This document shows, piece by piece, positions 1 through 12,152 of a stretch of 64,000 bases of DNA. Position numbers and translations under genes: made by a program. A model generated the notes under the pieces. The model had not been told where the DNA came from. It searched no databases and saw only the letters and a list, made by a program, of their open reading frames with translations. Within the stretch, counting starts at the first letter, position 1. Each line of letters begins with the position of its first letter. Source of the DNA: Hydractinia symbiolongicarpus (taxonomy: Eukaryota > Cnidaria > Hydrozoa > Anthoathecata > Hydractiniidae); NCBI RefSeq assembly GCF_029227915.1, contig NC_079882.1:12834001-12898000 (forward strand). Direction: 5' to 3'.

Positions 1-728
1 AATAACAACACAACTTAACCATTTTTGTTAATTTGTTGGCTGGCTTATTTGGTGCCAGCCGCATACCTTGCTGAACAGCATAATGTGCCAATTTGTTAAG
101 GTCGATGTTCTCTGCCGATTGAGTATTATGAGGGTCCATCGTGTTTGCCTTCATGTAGGTAACTTCTCAGTGAGCCAGCTCCATAGATTGTGCCAGCTTC
201 ATCATTTGCTCGAAATCATCTCTTATGACAGCTATTTGTAATTTAGGAATCGGTGTGTGTAGAGTAACCACCAACTTAATTGCTTCCTTCATGTTCATTT
301 GATCAAACTCACAGTCTCTAGCTTTAGTCTTTAAACGAGTAACCCATTGATCATGAGTTTCTTGAGTTGATCGTGGTCTCATGCAGAAAAATTTGTATCT
401 TTCTGCAGTGAGATTCTTTGAACCTTTAAAATGCTCTTCCATCTCTCTCTTTGCCTCAGTGTATAATCGTCCCTGTATCTTCGAGGGTGTTGTAGAGCTC
501 CCGCAACTGATGGCCGCCTAAGGCTAGGAGCGCTGCTTTTTTCTTAACTTCTGGTGAGACAGCCCCATCTTCTGTCGGTACTGTATCTAGTCCTTCAAAA
601 GTAAAACAATATTCCAAATTTTCTGCCGACACACACCAACGCTTGTGTATGTTTGAAGTAGTTTCTTCGTGATCTTGTAGTTGAAATTCTTGCACACACG
701 AGTAAAGATTCGCTAAGGCATGCGCCAT
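1..728 (-). pseudogene. LTR-retrotransposon gag fragment, cut by window edge
   Basis: On the minus strand, a start codon at 728 opens about 90 codons. A one-base frameshift near 455-460 follows, the reading continues in a second frame (442-167), and an in-frame TGA near 165 is followed by further gag-like codons to the left edge. The central part reads like retrotransposon gag: a basic-acidic segment with LTAERYKFFCMRP, then THDQWVTRLKTKARDCEFD, which resembles the capsid region of Ty3/gypsy-type gags. No zinc knuckle is reached before the edge. At least two lesions make it a pseudogene here. No LTR or primer-binding site could be recognised upstream (729-1150). The family assignment rests on remembered similarity. 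Confidence 0.65.
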
Positions 729-2954
729 GTTTGTTTATGTTTTGCGCACACAACACTTGAAGCCTAATTTGGTTGAGCGTGGTGATGTCCTACGTAAAAT
801 CGTAGCCGTAGCACAATTTTAAAAGAAAATGGAGGAGGTGGCTCATGGCGAACGACGCAGCTTGAGCGTAACAGTTTTCTTCCAAAGGGTACAAGAATTC
901 AAGTACAAAGTTGAGAACGTACTTGTACTTGTCTGACAATGTTTCTGAAATGTTGTGGTAAATTTTCTTTTTATAAAATCCAATCCTCGTCGCCAAATGA
1001 GAGATACCAGCAGGAAAAGAAATAACACGTGTGTCTCGTATTGTAGTTAAATACAAAGAGGCTATATACACTTCACTTTGAGTCATATATATATACAAAT
1101 ATAGAACAGTCTGTATATATGCAGTATCCAACACTACAAGGTGTTTGTCTTTCCCTGCAGAACTGCTGGTAGTTAGCTAGCTAGCGTGTACCGTCCAAAT
1201 TACGTTAACATCTTAATTAATAGCTAGTAGCCATATAAACCAACGTTGTTAAAGTCATTACCCTACTTGGATACAAAACTCAATGTTGTTAGTCAATGTT
1301 TGAGTCTATTTTTATAAATATTTTGTTGACAACATGGCCTTGTTTTCTTTAAATCTTATGTTGGCAAATTAGCTATCTGTCACATTTTTACAGAACATTT
1401 TGTTAGCTAAAAACCATGCAGCTGACTTTCATCGTGACGTGTGCTGCGTATAATCGCAAAACCAATATTGAACAATCAAGCTAGTAACATTCAGACAGTA
1501 ATATTCTGACAATTTTGCTTTCATCGACAAAAAAGTTTCTTTAACGCTGTGTCTTTTTGCCCGCCATCTCTGAATCTTGCTTTTAAGGCAAGCGCCAAAT
1601 TTGCATCTATAGTATATCTGGGCGTTTTTGTATCACGTGACCAGGGTCATTGTTGGCCACTCTGTTATAACAGCTCAGGGGCCACAAGACACTGGGGACG
1701 AGGTTCAGTTGAGGCTTGTAGAAGCCGATTTTTTTCTTGTTTTTGATACATTTTTAAAAAGAAATTTCTGCTGACTCAGCAATTTTTGTGTTAAGTTAAA
1801 ATCATTTTATTATGTATTAAGGCCTATATTTCTGTGAAATAGTAAAAAAATTGTATAAATAAAACACTGAGTAAACAATTCAGCTACTTGGACATCTAAA
1901 ACGAGATAATTGTATTTTATCACTGTTTATATATATTTATATTTTACTTCCAGCATCGAACAATGTTTTTTATTGACTATCTTCCGATACTGACTTAATA
2001 TTGTCCTTACTATATGTCAGAGAACAGTGTCAGCAGAGATTATTATGTTGCGAAGATAGAATGGAAATGTACCAACGCAAATTGTGTTGCCAAGTTAAGA
2101 CCTCAATGTTTTAACGCCACTTAAAGGGGCTACGAAAGGATTTAATAAGCTCAATCCATGCTTAATTAACTTTTTACGACAAATTTGCTACTTTTTTATT
2201 TTTATTTTCTAAAAAAAGAAAAATTCTCCTTTAATAATCTCTTTGGTAGTAAAATAAGCTACGGTCTGTAAACTGTATTAAATATCAGTAAATCAAAAGT
2301 TTGTTTTGACGAGGGAACAGAAGCAACACAATGAGCTGTATTTGTTACCTCTAAAATGTTTTTAAAATCATTGTTGTTTCTTCGACTTTATGTTCGACTT
2401 TATGTACAGCCAACTTGTATGTTTCTAGGCAGAATTTCAAAGAATATAGCTAGCTAGTACAAAAAGTTTGAAGCTTATTTTATTAAAAATCTGCTTATCG
2501 AATAAATTATGGATATCCAATATATGTATGTGGAGAGTATGATATTTCAACAATATGATATTTCAGATGATTTAAGTTGTTGTTTTTGTCCTTAGTGATC
2601 ACAAACTTTGTGACCGCCATTAGCTCGACTTTCGTGTAAGTCACTAAAGCCGAAAACCAACAGCCGTTTCGTGGCTCCTTAAATGTTGCAAAGATCAAAC
2701 CATAGTGTTTCAAATTTTGGAAACAAAAAAATACTAAATTTAGATATAAAGAAAATAATTTATTTTGGACGATTCCGTATAAAGATCTTTTAAAAAGTAT
2801 ATTTACATTTTTAAGGTAAAAAAAATAAACTTTAGCAACGTCATTTTCATGAAGTTCTATTCAGTAGTTAGTGGCCATGTTTACAAAAGCGCTTCCTGAT
2901 CAGGCAACAAATGGGCTTCTGTAAAAAAAGCTTTATTTTTGTGAAAAGTTGGCA
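729..2954. other. Gene-poor interval with one repeat signature
   Basis: I see no convincing gene here. The only open frames are short, A+T-rich and without domains. Around 1620-1715 lies a copy of a recurrent sequence containing GGCTCAGGGGCC-like and CTGGGGACGAGGTT-like words that recurs at several other places in the window. The right part probably holds the 3' untranslated region of the ApeC gene that ends at 2955. Confidence 0.5.
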
Positions 2955-5900
2955 TTATTGGGAGTGATCTCTCTGCTCATGTCTTCTCCTTTGATTCCAA
3001 TAATGTCTTTGTTGTTTTAGAAACAAAAGTTCTAATCCACTTTTTAATTCTGAATCAGGAAGTAATTGATCCTCTACTAACTCATCATCCTCTTCCAAAT
3101 CCGACCAAGAATCAATTTCAGAAGCAGTGTAACAAGACGGGCTCTTATCACCACCATCACCATCATCGTCTTCGTCATCACTTATATCGGTGGCCGTACT
3201 TTGAACGTTCTCGTTTTCATATAAAGCTTGTACTGAAATGTTACCAACATGTGACCCCTTCCATTCGTTGCTTAGATCTTGTGGATCTGGACGTATATTA
3301 TCCTGTCCTTTTCTGGTTGGAATCACAAGCTTTGTAATAAATATTATTATGGTTCCTATTACGATACTTCCGAGGACCAATCCAATTACGGTCGCAACTG
3401 GACTGTTCTTGCTATTAACTGGAACCTAATTAAGGAAATTCAAATAAGTATACCATATGATAAAAAACAGGAAATATGAAGTAAAAACGTAATCTTAAAT
3501 TTTTCTTTCGATTCATGGAAATGGCATCTTCTCAGCTTTTTAGATCTCAAGCATGATTCCTTTCTTGGACCGGACCGAACCTTGCAGGAAACTGCAATTT
3601 ATAAAACCCGATTGGTTGGTAAGCTTTTCTTAATTGAGATTTATAATAGTAGACAGATGGATGGATATATCAATTTGATCATGTCATAACGCAGAATATC
3701 CAATCCTGTAGAATTATCATGGATTGTTTCATTCGTTTTGTTGACCAAGAGATTAAAAATCTGTATAGTAGCCAAGAATTAAGTAAATATATTGAACTGT
3801 TTATATTGTGTATTAGGTGTGACAAATGGTCAACTTTTTTTAAAAGCGACTTTGCACACAGTAAGAGAGTTTGTCCCTCACAAATCCTCTATGTTAAGTT
3901 AACAGCAGGTTCTACTGATTTTTTCTCAATTTCCTTAAAAAAGACAAACAAGAAACAGAAAACCGGTTTGTGTTTTTATGAGTAATACGGTGACATGTAT
4001 ATGCACCATGTTGGGACCTCTTTGCGAGTTATAAGTGTTATAATCTGAAAATTGTTTAAGCAAACACAAACCAATATTAGATCAAACAGCATAAAGGAAA
4101 TCAGAAATAGTTTTTACTTTGATGGTTTTGATTATAGTTTTCGTTCTTTCTCTTTTACTCGTTTCATCTTCCACACCTCCTGTTGCTTTCATAAAAGCTT
4201 TCATGATTTCTTCACCTTGTCGTATGCTCTCTTGATCTAACTGTTCTTCATCTTTGGCTGATTCTTCTTCAAGATTCGTCGCAAGTGCAGATTCAGCATT
4301 ATATGAATGAACTAAAACGACACGTTATATGTTTAGTGGAGGGAAAAATTTAGGAATAGGGAAGAATAATAAGGCTTTAAGGATTTCTTAAAACATCTGA
4401 ATTACGTGATAGCAGTTACCTGGTTTGGTTGGTTCATAGTAGCATAGAAACAACATGTGATCTTTTTGAAACTTGTGAATTCCGTAAGGATATTCGCCAC
4501 CTTCGTGGTCAGTGTTCCCATGGTCTTCGTCGTCAAATTTGATAAACTCGCTTGTCGATTTCATGTTTAGGACCTATATAAAAATGTTAAAAATGTTTTT
4601 TTTTAGTTATTGAGCTGGGTTTCCATTTAAATCCATAGTTCTTGTGTACCAGTTTTCGCGGAGCTGTTGTAGAGATTTGTTGTGCAATGTCTCTTGCGTC
4701 GCTTTGTTCTTAATGTGTTTCCAGTAAAGCCGTAATGGTGACTGCTGTACAGCCGTTGTGTGACTGTTTTACAACAAGTACTCAACATTTTTTATGTTAC
4801 TGCAAAACTTAGCAGAGCGTCACATAAACTCGCTTTAATTACTCAACCAACCTACCTTTTGGCATTTAAAAGATTCATAGGCAAACAAAAAGAATGGACT
4901 TTTTGCAGGCAAAGATATTTGATTGTCCACGACACCAGTAGTACTACAACAGAAATATATTTTCGTGTCTTCAGTGTACTCTCCTTCAGGTAGCGCTCCA
5001 CCTTTGTCGTTCTGATTATCTGTATTCTCATCGTCCCATATCACGAAGCCTTCTTTTAGGCCGGTAGGACAAACTGGACCACGCTTGTAGATGCAATATT
5101 TGCCGGTAGGCCAGCTGAAGTTAATGTAAAAAAAATAAAAAATAATACTGCAATAGTTACTTATTTTTTCCGCAATCCTTTGTCGTTACTATTTTTAACA
5201 CTATCTTAAGGACTAAACTCTTGTATCTCGTATCTGAATCTACCTAGTTTTACGCCATTTTACAAAAGTAAATAATAAGGACTGACGCAAAGGTAGGTAA
5301 ACACAATCTACTCTTTTCCGCTATTCTAATTGCATTTACAACTAAATAACTAACAGTGATGGACGTTTGAGTAGTGACATTGTACTTACTCTCCTTCACC
5401 TTCAAAATCATCTTTAATGCAAAACTCGTGACTAATCCCATCTTCAGAGAAATTAGCTGCCAAAGTGAAGACATCAGATCTCTGATTCTCTGTTCCATCG
5501 TCTTCAGTGTCATGGTAACGAAAACCAGTTTTCCACCTGAATCCGATTGACTTGGGACAACCAAATACTGACTTTGGCAATCCATAACGCCCTTTAGGCC
5601 ATGTGGACACTAGTAAAAGAAAACACCAAATATAGATAAAAATTGTATGTTATTTATGGTGGCTTGTATTAAGCAACATTGTCCAGAGGGAAGGATTATG
5701 GGTTTCCATCTATTCTCAGAAAGTAAATCCCGGAATTATTATTGAGATTTTCCGACCTTTTTCTACAATTGATCTGGTTAGACAAAAACAGAAAATTGAA
5801 TGAGAAAAACGTAAACAATTCCCATAACCTGATGACTAAAGAAACAGATCAAAACAAGAGTTTTTTTTATTTTTATATTTGCAACTTCTCAGGAGTTATT

Positions 5901-7032
5901 TCCAGGAGTAGCTAAATTCAATTTACAGGAATTATAAAGAGTTTGTAGGAGGCAAAATAAATGTCTAGCTACTGGAGAAACTATTAAGGTTTGCGTAATT
6001 GACAGTTTAGATTGTATACAAAACAAAACAAATCATGTATATAATTAGCTGCAGTTTGCAATGACATCACAAAGAGCATAAGTCCTTCTGGTTAGTGGTA
6101 GACAAAACCTAGAGAGCTGTTAATACTAGCTCGTCATCGTTCGTCAATAGAAAAAAGATGATTTAGGAAATTGGTGTAGGCAAACTAAACCAGACCAAAC
6201 TTACCTTCCGTGAGAGGAGTATCGTCTTCTTGTCCACTACCGCTCATGTCATTAGCGGGAACACTAAGTGAAGACACAGTCTTAATTGATGACATTTCTT
6301 TTTCTTCTCTACTGTTTACATTTTCAAACTTCGAACGACTTGAACGAACCTGTTTCCCGTCAGAAGGTGCAACAATGTTTTCTTTCTTTTCATCGTTTTT
6401 ATTGGTACTCCTCATGGTCACGTGTTCTAGAAATTTTGTCTGTCCTGGCGCGCTGGCTTCATTATCGTGTACGCTGCGCGTTTTAAGCTTCTTTTCACTA
6501 CTTTTTTCTGTATGACTGGCCGTGTTATATATTTCTGTAAGTTCTTCGTTGACACTTCTTCTCAAATCAGCCTCTTCTTCATCTTTCTCTCCATTGCGAA
6601 ATCCTCGTACTTCAAGCCCTATGGCTTTATTACCTTCATCCGTCGTTATTCTTTTTTGTCTTTCGGCCACATCATTTTCCTCGTTCCCGGTGAAAAAATT
6701 TAATAGATTCTTGAATATGTTACCTATAGAAATAATAGCAGTTATATCAAAATTACCAAAACTGGTTAAAACATCGAAAGAATAAATAAACACTTGTATA
6801 CTAAAATTTTAAAACAAGTCTCTCGTATCTACATGCGCCTTTTATTCGCGGTATTTATATTGTTCTTCAATGCACCGATATATCAGTATAACTCGAATCA
6901 TAAAGAGGCTCTGTGGGATAGCAAGGTAATGCACAGTTGCCTGAGACAGCAGAAACACGACATACCTTGCACAGTTGATGTGTCACCAACGTAGATAAGT
7001 AAGACAAATATGATTATGACTCGTTTATCCAT
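2955..7032 (-). CDS. ApeC-domain type I membrane protein (7 exons, 627 aa)
   Basis: Seven minus-strand exons join in frame with GT-AG borders: 6966-7032, 6205-6723, 5390-5609, 4856-5114, 4420-4573, 4118-4311 and 2955-3425 (1,884 nt). The ATG at 7030-7032 opens a signal peptide (MDKRVIIIFVLLIYVGDTS). A charged linker follows (about residues 23-195). Next is a roughly 210-residue region like the ApeC domain of apextrins: WPKGRYGLPK, GCPK, WKTGFRYHDTEDD, then WPTGKY, CPTG, WDDEN, IYFCC and FKCQKV. Exon 7 encodes one membrane span (about 481-505) and a 120-residue acidic tail containing YENENV. The protein should sit at the cell surface or in vesicles with ApeC outside. ApeC proteins of amphioxus and other invertebrates are linked to immunity and development, and some bind bacterial wall components; the role here is inference. 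Exon phases agree at all six junctions. The orientation is opposite to the MANEC gene at 12.1 kb. Confidence 0.86.
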
Positions 7033-9149
7033 TCTCAATGCAAAGCATCTTTATAATATCTAATAACAAAGCAAAATGTGTTTTTTTTACATTCTAAATA
7101 AAAAGCAACACTTTTTTAAGTTTCAATCCGTTTCTATAAAAACTAAAAGTAATAATTTACAGTAGCATAAGATATATAATCGTAAAACACACACACGCGC
7201 ACGCGCGATATTTCAGTTCCTATTTATTGATATATACTTTTCTATTAAATCATTTTCTTATAAATTTTAAATCTTCGTTAAAATATTCCCCCATTTTTTT
7301 ATTTTTTTTACTTTAGCTTAATTATTAGCCTCACAAAATAATGTAGAATGAAGTCAATGAGTCAAGCATTCTGATTGGCTAATATAGTTGAGTTCAAATT
7401 CTATTGGTTTGTTTGTTGAAACAATCGATCTGTTTAAAACAGGTATCGTGCCGAATGATATATATTTTTTTCGAATTAGCGCTCGAATCATATGCACGCT
7501 TGCTGCATTGTGTGATCGCAGCAAGCAAACTGAATCTGCGAAGTTTGTTTACATTTCCCTTGTGCTTTTGTTTACAGTTTTACATTATAATTAATTTCAC
7601 ATAATTTATTTTAATTTTTTTATTAATAGACGAAGAAATTAATTAAATAATAAAAATAACAATGCATTTTCATAAATTTTTTATCTTTATTTTGAAAAAT
7701 TTTTAGCTGTTGCTAGAAATTTTCCGACTGATTGTCATTTGCAATTGCAATATACATATATTTGATGATAATGGACATTCTGTCGCACGAAAAGTGTCGT
7801 GCGACAGAATGTTTTGACATGCGCACTCATTCCCCTCAGACCACAGAAGTCAAATAAATCCATTTAAAATAACCAAGCATTTGCTTGAAATTGGTGATTT
7901 TTTTTTAAATAGAATATAGCCTTCTGGATCTTCTGCTTCTAAAAAATCTGTATAAATTTCAATAATAGCTATTTTGCCTGTGAAAAGTTCCGTAAACTTT
8001 TGTAAACATTTGAAATTAGGATCTATAGAAACCTTTAACCCCCAGAAACGCCGGTACATCTTTTACTTTATATAATCCCGCTTTTAATGGCTGGTCATAT
8101 GTTTTCCAGCCACCCTCGTTGCCAGGGATTTCTGCCTTCTCTTAGAACAAAAGAGGTGAAAATCCCTTGGAACGAAAGAGTGATTTCTAAGCTCGCTTTT
8201 TTCTAGGCTCAATTTTTTTAAAAAAATTTTGACTGATGTTTCACGCCTTACAGCATATTTGAATTGTACTATTTTAAAATTGCTTGTACTTGTACCAAAA
8301 CACATCCATTAACACCCCAAAATTATAAACCGCGGGTTTACTATATTCTGCAATCTGCGAAAAGCGACAATAGATTAATAACGCTTTTTACCAAATTAGA
8401 TTTGTGCTTTTAATATTCTCACAACATTAACTTCATACTCGTGACTTTTTGTTTGAGAGAGGGTTTCACGTTAGGTAGAAAAAAACCAGTAGTGGTTTAG
8501 TTTTCTTCATTTGTTCTCCCTTGAGCTTGACGATAAATTTCAATTCCAATTAATACTTGCGCACTAAATAACCGACGTTTTTCACAAAATATTGAGCACA
8601 AAATTACTTTTTCTGAGCTCCTCGTGAAAATTAACTAACATCAGTCATATTCCCTACATTGTCCCAGGTGTACAATGCTGAAAACAAAATATACGTCGTT
8701 TTCAAAATGACTACGTTACGGAGGGCGAAAGCGGGTTAATCCGAGAGAAATTTTTGGTCTAACCAATTAGTCTATAAGATCATTTGCAAAGATTGTTGTA
8801 AGTATTGAAGAAGGGTTACTTAATGTATACCGTGTTTTTCTATTTATTGTGACAACAATCTTGGAAATTTGACTCTTTTGGTTGTTATTTGACTTCCACT
8901 GACCAGGGAATGTATACAGTTTTGTTTTGTTTTATTACATTCTGTTGAAGTTTCATCTCGCACAAGAGGTTTTTGGCTAGTCTTTTCTAGAAATTGACGA
9001 ACAGAATTAAGGAAACAATACTCGATGATAGGTTCAATATTTGGAAACATGAATACATTAACCCTATTTTAGCGACGGGTATTTGGGGACTCTTTTTTAA
9101 GGGTGAAGGGGATTTCATCATTGAATAATACAAATATTATCATGTCATG
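7033..9149. other. Intergenic interval, no gene recognised
   Basis: This upstream flank of the ApeC gene is A+T-rich with short CA/CG dinucleotide runs near 7188-7209, a strong hairpin (listed separately) and scattered short open frames without domains. Around 8085-8175 is a G+C-richer piece with the word CCCTCGTTGCCAGGGA that looks like a repeat end. Any promoter or 5' untranslated exon of the ApeC gene is not recognisable. Confidence 0.4.
7775..7812. repeat. Perfect inverted repeat, 16-bp arms, 6-nt loop
   Basis: Positions 7775-7790 (ACATTCTGTCGCACGA) are the exact reverse complement of 7797-7812, separated by AAAGTG. As RNA or single-stranded DNA this would form a stable hairpin. No gene overlaps it. 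It could be the core of a foldback element or a structured transcript; nothing here distinguishes these. Confidence 0.85.
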
Positions 9150-9520
9150 AACAAGTGAGTTTATTCTAGGCTACGTTTCGACAGCTACAGCTGTCATCGA
9201 CGGGAAATGATCGTAATCATCTTTGGTTATTTATCATTTGAAGAGATAATTAGAGGATCGAAATCAGATCACAGCAATTAAAGTAATTAACTTAAAATTA
9301 AAAAAAGCAATTAAAGTAATTACTATTGATATGAGTATTTCTGTCTATACTATTTATGGTTTCTTTTACTTTTCTTGCTGTCCAACCAGACTCTCGGTCT
9401 ATGATCTTTTTATTGTTCCAGTCTATAACATGATCATTCTTACAGCTATGGTCCGCAATCTCATTTTTGTCTGTATCTGCGTTGCGTACGCCTCTTTTGT
9501 GCTCTTGCACACTGTATGTA
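9150..9520 (-). pseudogene. Penelope-like element, 3' portion (GIY-YIG end)
   Basis: Read on the minus strand from about 9515, this segment encodes EIADHSCKNDHVIDWNNKKI followed by WTARKVKETINSI. That is the usual C-terminal continuation of the GIY-YIG endonuclease domain in Penelope-like retroelements. Downstream (9250-9160) comes the familiar tail with GACAGCTGTAGCTGTCGAAA. The reverse transcriptase part is absent. The matching upstream part of the same domain lies immediately to the right but on the opposite strand (9546-9770), so the copy is rearranged. The family call rests on remembered protein similarity. Confidence 0.65.
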
Positions 9521-9545
9521 TGCCATATATACCGGGGACAAGTAA

Positions 9546-9770
9546 TATACTTCGGCGGGTATTGAAAAATCATAAAATAAAGCCAGTGTTTCAATCTAAA
9601 AACACGCTACGTAGTATACTGTCGCATCCGAAAGACAAAATATGTCTAGAGAGTCAATGTAATATTGTCTACAAAATCCCGTGTAAGGATTGTGATGCTG
9701 TTTATGTCGGTGAAAAAAAACTAATGTTTAAACAACGTATCTGTTATATCAAAAAATTTAAAAACATCCA
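9546..9770 (+). pseudogene. Penelope-like element, GIY-YIG N-terminal portion, inverted
   Basis: The plus strand encodes KPVFQSKNTLRSILSHPKDK, then CNIVYKIPCKDCDAVYVGE. This is the region joining reverse transcriptase to the GIY-YIG nuclease in Penelope-like elements, with the CxxC pair and the IVY...YVGE core. The frame then degenerates into A+T-rich sequence after about 9750. Its natural continuation is found on the opposite strand just upstream (9515-9310), implying an inversion with the breakpoint near 9515-9546. It cannot be functional. Confidence 0.65.
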
Positions 9771-12152
9771 ATTCTTCCATCCAAAACAAAATGTAGAAAA
9801 ATCGCACATTTGTTTTAATAATAACAATGAAAATTTCTACATCTTCGTCGTAACAGAAAAAAAAATATAAGACAAAAAATTGCTAGCCTATGCCTTATCT
9901 ATATCTAAAGTTATATAACTATAGGTAGTAAAATTTTCCCTCTCCCTCCCGCCCCCCTTCCCCTCTCTCCTTCCCCCTCTCTCCCCAAAAAAGAAGAAAA
10001 AAGGAAAAATAAATAGGGTTAAATTCCTAGTAAAACAGAACTTTTAACATCATGTGTACCGAAGTGAAAAACACCCCCCTCCAAATTCACAAATTTTTGG
10101 TATAATATTTAAAAATAATTTTTAGCGAATAAAGAAAACTCACTTTGGATTGATTCATTAATTTAATTGCATCCCACGAAATAAAAAAAACTTATTTTGT
10201 GCATTGATTCCCATTACTTACAGAACGTCAAAATTTTGGAATATACTTTTACCGTGCTACTTCCCTACTGTACAAAACTAGCTCCCATGGAACTGTAATT
10301 GTTGACATTTTCATAGCGACAGCATCAGTTCAAAACTAGCGTAGCTCTACGGCGAGTAGAAAACGAGCACGATGATATCAACTGATGACAACAAAAAACA
10401 AAAGTTGTTTACTACTTACCTTGATTCACATTTATTCTCTTCTTAAGTAATAAATAGACCTTGCCTCCTCTTTTTGTTGGTTACAAATTATACTTTCTTT
10501 ATTTTCTTTTAAATTCTGTAAAGTAAAATTTTGCAAAACGCAAAGACTCGACCTGTAGTAGCGTAGTTCTGCAGCAGCATGCCAGTCCTGGGGAAAGTGC
10601 CTCGATTATTGATTAGCATAAAGTACTTACGTACCAGACCTCATAAAATACAAGCAATGATAATGTGTGAAGTTTGGGCATAAGGTGGTAGAAACTCGCA
10701 AAACTAATTGAATATGCCTCTGATCTTCCTTTAATGCTTATTTATTAACAAGAAGTGATCGAGGCAAACTAAAAGTGTCGTAATAACCAAATGCATCGAA
10801 GCGTGATAAAAGAGCGCATTGTTTTGTAGCTTGGCTGTGCTGAAGTCGGTACAGCGTTTGATTTTTAATAAGCTGTCACGCATGGGTAAGTGCTTAATAA
10901 ATGTTTTTGATAACTCTCCAGTAACATGTTTTTATTTGTCGTGGGCTGCAGGCCTGTTGTGTTGAGGTTTCGCAGAATCTTAAAGCTTGGCTGCTAAGAC
11001 AAGCATTGAAAAGGCACGACGATTCGCACCTTGTTATGAAAATGCTGTAAAGCTACGAAATAGGTTGTGTCTTTTTCTCTGCAGCTGAATGTTTAGCTTT
11101 ACTTTTTATTCCAAAAATTCTTTGCTAATTTAAGCTCTGAAATTCTTACAGGATAATCCCACTGCAAATCTGTAAGACTCTATTTTTTAAAAAATATTTA
11201 CCTAATGTTAAAACGTTTTCGTTCCCAATTATGCAGCTCTTGGTTGCGCCCTGTAGGTGAAATAAGATTAATAATTTGGTTAGCAGAATAAAGAGAGTTC
11301 ACTCGAGATTATGCCATACCTTAATCGGTACAAAAAAAGGCGGTAAAAAAACGTCGGTACGAAAAAAGTTGTTAAAAAAAAGCAAAAATATTAGTCACTT
11401 ACACAAGATTCAGTCATCTTTTACAGACTAAATGTTACCAACAGAATCATTCTTTACCTGACCAACTATCATACCTGCGAAGATTTCACCATTTTTTTCT
11501 TATATATAACAATTTCAGCTTAAAGTATTTGTATTCTCTTTTTTTTTTTTGCGAAATATTGTTTTCTAATTTACGAAAAAAGATTAGAAGCAAAATAGAC
11601 GAAAAAACTAGTTAAACATGGTCAGTAAAATTGGTAGGTAGCTAAAAAATTTCAAGAGGTAAAAAAATATGATACTGAAATAACATTTGGTCACTTCTTA
11701 CAAGTCGTTCTTCTTTGTGGAAGCAAAATAGAGAAAAATTATCAATTTTTACATAAAAAATGAGGCTGCGCAAACTGTTGGAAGGTTGCAATACCTACCA
11801 AATAAGCGCACCTGGTCCTTGTTCTAACGTTCAATTTTTCAAAGAAAAAAGGATTTATAGCTTCAAATTGATAAACGCCCTTCCGTATAACCGTTGCATA
11901 TTGGTCATATATACGTCAGTTAAAAATGTCTGTAAAGAACTCTTTAAAATTACTTGTCCCAAAAAAACGGTAAAATTACAAAAGCCAAAATTAATTTTGG
12001 TTGATTAATTTCGATATCAGGAAGCCAAAAAGTATACCACTTTAAATTGTTAGAAGGCAAGTTTTCTAGACTGACATTTGATTCATCGTATTTTTATTTT
12101 AGACGTTTAGAAATGTATAAGTGTGGCTAACAATGCTGCAAATAGATTCACC
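9771..12152. other. Intergenic interval with polypyrimidine tract
   Basis: No gene is recognised. Positions 9939-9987 form an almost pure C/T tract (CTCCCTCCCGCCCCCC and similar). A good splice-donor-like sequence on the minus strand near 10415-10420 (CAAG/GTAAGTAG) might mark an untranslated exon, but no coding sequence accompanies it. An acceptor-like TTTTATTTTAG just before 12103 suggests the MANEC gene has an upstream non-coding exon in this interval. That exon was not located. Confidence 0.4.

Noticed and set aside
790-1134. Open frame of 114 codons upstream of the left gag fragment
   Set aside because: It has no domain or coding-like composition and is rich in Tyr, Ile and Leu from A+T-rich DNA. 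It may be LTR or flank sequence; no LTR ends were recognisable.
6185-6793. Single 202-codon frame read as one gene starting MFIYSFDV
   Set aside because: Splice sites inside it (acceptor at 6724-6725, donor at 6203-6204) and phase agreement with the signal-peptide exon and the ApeC exon show that its middle is exon 2 of the ApeC gene.
12123-12152. GTG start for the MANEC protein
   Set aside because: GTG is not an expected start in an animal gene. The ATG at 12153 opens a clean signal peptide.
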